From Leptolyngbyaceae cyanobacterium (GTDB lineage Bacteria; Cyanobacteriota; Cyanobacteriia; Cyanobacteriales; Aerosakkonemataceae): a stretch of DNA of 64,000 nt. The DNA lies in the NCBI GenBank assembly GCA_036703985.1, contig DATNQN010000026.1, positions 1 through 64,000 of the forward strand, given 5' to 3'. Of this stretch, positions 61,417-64,000 are shown in pieces. A program made the position numbers and the translations under genes. Every line of letters begins with the position of its first letter. Positions within the stretch are counted from its first letter, which is position 1. Below the pieces are notes generated by a model, which ran no database searches, was not told where the DNA came from, and saw only the letters and a program-made list of their open reading frames with translations.

Positions 61417-61641
61417 ATGTCTTCATTGTTTATTATTTCACTAGCTTTAACTCTAGTAGCAGCTTACTTCTACCTGAATATCTCTGAAGAAGCTACCCGC
61501 CTTATGGCTCTCATTATCGCAGCTATCTGCTTCATTTTGAACCTTATTATGGCATTCTGGACTATCCAGCTATTGATTCTGATACTTATACTATTTAGCA
61601 ATATTAAAGATCTCCCTACCACATTAACTCTAGATAACTAA
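61417..61641 (+). CDS. 74-aa membrane protein
   Basis: Three hydrophobic helices make up nearly all of this protein (SSLFIISLALTLVAAYFYL, LMALIIAAICFILNLIM, then a third). No family recognised. It has its own copper-box promoter and a promoter sequence closely related to that of the DUF2808 gene at 61890. Confidence 0.55.
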   Translation: MSSLFIISLALTLVAAYFYLNISEEATRLMALIIAAICFILNLIMAFWTIQLLILILILFSNIKDLPTTLTLDN

Positions 61642-61782
61642 GAAAGCTCGGTTATTATTAGTAATCTTTCTCAACTTTCTTCGCAATTGCGTAAGGCTAG
61701 CTGCTGTATTAGCATAGGCATAATTAAGAAAGATTATCAACTATAAAATTAGTTTGAGTAAATTTTTATTATCAACTGAAAA

Positions 61783-61799
61783 TTTCATCTAGATTTCAT
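61783..61799 (+). promoter_or_regulatory. CopR-type box before the first DUF2808 gene
   Basis: TTTCATCTAGATTTCAT, then after 6 bp TTGTCA and AAGCTAGTTAATAGCAG. The promoter is nearly identical to the one at 61248 downstream of the boxes. Confidence 0.75.
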
Positions 61800-61889
61800 A
61801 AATAGTTGTCAAGCTAGTTAATAGCAGATTTATTTGATGAGGATAAATCTGAAAGTTAATTAACATAGTTAATTCTTGGGAGTACCGTG

Positions 61890-62363
61890 ATGAAAAAATT
61901 AATTTACGCGGCTGCGTTAACTCTAGCAACCATATCTTTTAATCCAGTTGCTTATAGAAATCCCATGACAGCGGCTGTCAGGTTTCCTTACATCGTTAGT
62001 TCTGTGCAATTTCCTCAAACTAAGGCGAGATTTTTTAGACATAGTTTCCGGTTACAAATACCCGAAAGTAGCAGCGCTCTTTTCCAACTGAATATAGAAG
62101 TTCCCGATGGTTTAACTGTCAGGAATAACATCAGCGTATCTGACCAGTCTGGACGGAAAATTAACACCAATATTTCTGTCAATGGCAACAAAATCATAAT
62201 AGCGTTTCCCCAACCAGTTGCTCCAGTAACTAGACTCAACATTGAAATGAACAATGTAAGAAGAACAGGAGTTTCCAACGCTTGGCTCTATCCGGTTTCC
62301 GCTAGATTTGCTTCTAGTAATGCAGATATCCCCATCGGCGTAGCGGAGTTTCGTGTTTACTGA
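61890..62363 (+). CDS. DUF2808 exported protein, first copy
   Basis: From ATG 61890 behind GGGAG this is a 157-aa protein with a signal peptide and a beta-rich DUF2808 domain (LQIPESSSALFQLNIEVPDG, GVSNAWLYPVSARF). DUF2808 proteins are cyanobacterial exported proteins without known function. It has no Cys and few His, so metal binding is not obvious, despite the copper box. Confidence 0.7.
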   Translation: MKKLIYAAALTLATISFNPVAYRNPMTAAVRFPYIVSSVQFPQTKARFFRHSFRLQIPESSSALFQLNIEVPDGLTVRNNISVSDQSGRKINTNISVNGNKIIIAFPQPVAPVTRLNIEMNNVRRTGVSNAWLYPVSARFASSNADIPIGVAEFRVY

Positions 62364-62392
62364 TGCAAAAATATTGAGTGCATCTGCTGAAA

Positions 62393-62409
62393 TTTCATTT
62401 TTATTTCAT
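62393..62409 (+). promoter_or_regulatory. CopR-type box before the second DUF2808 gene
   Basis: TTTCATTTTTATTTCAT, with both half-sites exact, then after 6 bp CTGTCA and a likely -10 TATAAA. Confidence 0.75.
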
Positions 62410-62470
62410 ACAGGTCTGTCAAGCTTATAAATAGGGACAACATTCAATTCATTGAGCAAGAAGAACCGTG

Positions 62471-62950
62471 ATGAAAAACTTTATTTACGCCAGTGCAGCA
62501 ATTATCTTGGCAGTTGCCTCTTCAGTCTCATCTGCTCAAGCAACTGGAAGACCGGGCGATGCTAAAATTTCCCATCTTCTTGATAGTCGCGCATATCCTA
62601 ATGACGCTAGTTTCCAGGGTGCAACCCATCAGTTTAAGGTTCATGTTCAGGGAAATGCTCTTTTAGAACTTCTGATTGATTTGCCTGAAGAAGTAAGGAT
62701 TAGTAATGGAATTGAGGTAAAAAATCAATCTGGGCAAAAAGTTCCAGCTACAGTTTCTATAAATAACGGAAAAGCTAGAGTGGCTTTCTCATCACCAGTA
62801 GCTCCTGAAACAAAGCTATCAATTTCTATGCTCGGCATTGAGACTCCAGGCTCTGACCAAACTTGGCAGTATCAAATCTATGCTAAGAAAGTTGGTCTAA
62901 CCGCAGAAATTCCGCTCGGTTTAGCTCAGATTTATACCTACCGAGGCTAA
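62471..62950 (+). CDS. DUF2808 exported protein, second copy
   Basis: This 159-aa protein has a signal peptide ending SAQA and a DUF2808 domain (KVHVQGNALLELLIDLPEEV, SDQTWQYQIYAKKV, GLAQIYTY). It is a diverged duplicate of the preceding gene, again with its own copper box. The start is ATG 62471; the GTG just before it is unlikely. Confidence 0.7.
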   Translation: MKNFIYASAAIILAVASSVSSAQATGRPGDAKISHLLDSRAYPNDASFQGATHQFKVHVQGNALLELLIDLPEEVRISNGIEVKNQSGQKVPATVSINNGKARVAFSSPVAPETKLSISMLGIETPGSDQTWQYQIYAKKVGLTAEIPLGLAQIYTYRG

Positions 62951-63131
62951 AGAGTTCTTCATCAACTACGTTCTTTGAAAATCTAGGGTAGGCATTGCTC
63001 TGCAATGCAAGATTTGTAAAGAGATGGGGAACGAAGAGCGTTCGTATAGGCTGGACACTGCTGGTGTTTTTATTTGCTACCAAGCCAATAGATAACAAAT
63101 CCATTGAGTTAATTCTTTAAGGAGTATTGTG

Positions 63132-63272
63132 ATGAAAAAGCTAATTTATGCCACTGCTTTTACCCTGATGCTAGCCTCTTGGGTTCCCGTAGCTCATGCA
63201 GCCGGAAGCAGTCGCGATTTCAAAGTTGCTCGCATTGTCCATAGCGCCGCACACGCTACTGGGGCTTTTTAG
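63132..63272 (+). pseudogene. Truncated third DUF2808 gene
   Basis: ATG 63132 behind GGAG gives a 46-aa product: a signal peptide (MKKLIYATAFTLML) and a short GSSRDFKVARIVHSAAHATG segment that matches the start of the second DUF2808 copy, then a stop. The rest of the family is missing. No CopR-type box lies upstream of it. Confidence 0.6.
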
Positions 63273-63364
63273 TACCTGACAAAAGTACCTCAGTTGTTGC
63301 TGCCGTCAATGGGACGGCCTTCGCAGCTTGTCACACTTAAATAAGCTTCAAAAAAAATCTAGGA

Positions 63365-63381
63365 TTTCATCGTAATTTCAT
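63365..63381 (+). promoter_or_regulatory. CopR-type box before the response regulator
   Basis: TTTCATCGTAATTTCAT, then after 6 bp TTGTTA and AGAAAATAAT. It lies about 200 bp upstream of the response regulator start and suggests autoregulation. Confidence 0.75.
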
Positions 63382-63582
63382 AGTCACTTGTTAAGCTAGA
63401 AAATAATGGCTCAATAGGCTTCTGACCTACACTCCTTTTGATTAAAGTTTTAATCCTCACACTTATTTTGTCAAGAAGCCTACGAGCTTTTCTTTATAAA
63501 GTTGCTGATTGAATACTTTTCTTTTGAAAAATTCAAAAAACCATATTAAAAAACTATTTTTGACCTTTGTTAAGTTGACTTT

Positions 63583-64000
63583 ATGAGAGTGCTGCTACTT
63601 GAAGATGAACCAGATCTCGGTGCCGCAATTAAGCGAACTTTGAATCAACACAAATATGTGGTTGACTGGGCGCTCGACGGCACTGAAGCTTGGAACTATT
63701 TAGATAACCAGAAAACACAGTATATACTAGCTATCTTTGACTGGTTAGTACCGGGCTTATCGGGATTAGACGTGCTGCGGCGGTTGCGTGCTAGAAATAA
63801 TCCCCTTCCAGTGTTAATGTTAACAGCAAAAGATAGAATGGAAGATAAAGTAGCTGGTTTAGATGCGGGAGCAGATGATTATTTGGTCAAGCCATTTGGC
63901 ATGGCGGAATTGTTAGCAAGGTTGCGGGCTTTGCAAAGGCGATCGCCTCAAATCCAACCCGAACAAATTCACGCAGGTACTCTCACTTTGGACTACGCTA
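63583..64000 (+). CDS. OmpR-family response regulator (CopR-like), cut by the window end
   Basis: The first 139 residues are visible: a receiver domain with LLEDEPDLG (acidic pocket), the phosphorylated aspartate in AIFDWLVPGLSGLDVL (about residue 53), LMLTAKDRMEDKVAGLDAGA, and the lysine switch in YLVKPFGMAELLARL. The winged-helix domain lies beyond the window. Its position and the TTTCAT-N5-TTTCAT box before it suggest the CopR/NrsR type that senses copper or nickel through a paired histidine kinase, probably encoded just outside the window. Confidence 0.85.
   Translation, partial: MRVLLLEDEPDLGAAIKRTLNQHKYVVDWALDGTEAWNYLDNQKTQYILAIFDWLVPGLSGLDVLRRLRARNNPLPVLMLTAKDRMEDKVAGLDAGADDYLVKPFGMAELLARLRALQRRSPQIQPEQIHAGTLTLDYA

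Overview
The window looks like part of a cyanobacterial replicon, most likely a plasmid or island of a filamentous, Nostoc-like strain. The signs are abundant HIP1-type GCGATCGC octamers, tandem heptanucleotide repeats (TAGTAGG/TAGTGGG type), an IS630-style MITE with AGGACTTACGCA ends, a cyanoexosortase and DUF2808 proteins. No rRNA, tRNA or CRISPR was seen, and no replication initiator gene was recognised.

Layout. 1-12 kb: a metal-resistance block with a thioredoxin-like protein, a MATE exporter plus SbnA-like PLP enzyme, a His-rich lipoprotein, a small secreted protein, a MerR regulator, a plant-type phytochelatin synthase, a double-cupredoxin protein, a 30-aa membrane peptide, CopA, a copper chaperone and a Csp-type copper store. 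12.2-13.6 kb: a glutathione-reductase-like flavoprotein. 13.6-14.8 kb: a decayed gap. 14.8-26.4 kb: plasmid backbone genes (FtsK-like ATPase fused to GIY-YIG, RusA-like resolvase, a very large C5 DNA methyltransferase fusion, small plasmid proteins, a coupled regulator pair). 26.4-28.3 kb: SDR, MsrA and a truncated gene. 28.3-34.8 kb: periplasmic copper and redox genes (Met/His-rich protein, CcdA/DsbD-like protein, two DUF1573 proteins, cyanoexosortase, outer-membrane barrel, His-rich helical protein). 35-40 kb: a second, partly decayed copy of the first block; its copA is frameshifted. 40.5-48.7 kb: a plus-strand operon with a third copA, a beta-propeller lipoprotein, a third cupredoxin protein, DUF305, DUF2933, methyltransferase and a third MerR. 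48.9-58.1 kb: an HlyD adaptor and two complete RND pumps. 58.4-63.3 kb: a second Csp, a second His-rich lipoprotein, a barrel protein, a small membrane protein and DUF2808 genes. 63.6 kb to the end: an OmpR-type response regulator cut by the window edge.

The genes are joined by two sets of repeated operators that I could read directly. Sixteen sites of the form TTTCAT-N5-TTTCAT match the box described for cyanobacterial CopR, and the partial response regulator at the right end is the obvious candidate to bind them. Ten sites are MerR-type promoters, in which a dyad (ACTCTCCAG-N4-CTGGAGAGT) lies between a TTGACT -35 and a -10 separated by 19-20 bp; three MerR genes lie in the window. Together they suggest one copper (and perhaps other soft metal) response: cytoplasmic sensing and P-type ATPase export, periplasmic and outer-membrane binding and RND efflux, thiol and disulfide repair, and thiol-peptide chelation.

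Most worth following: the SbnA-like/MATE pair under a CopR box (a possible minimal metallophore or secreted amino-acid system); a phytochelatin synthase with the plant catalytic triad and plant-type extra cysteines; a disulfide reductase that keeps its redox cysteines but has lost its NADPH-binding glycines; a conserved pair of 30-31-aa membrane peptides between copA and the cupredoxin gene; and a copper-box-controlled cyanoexosortase.
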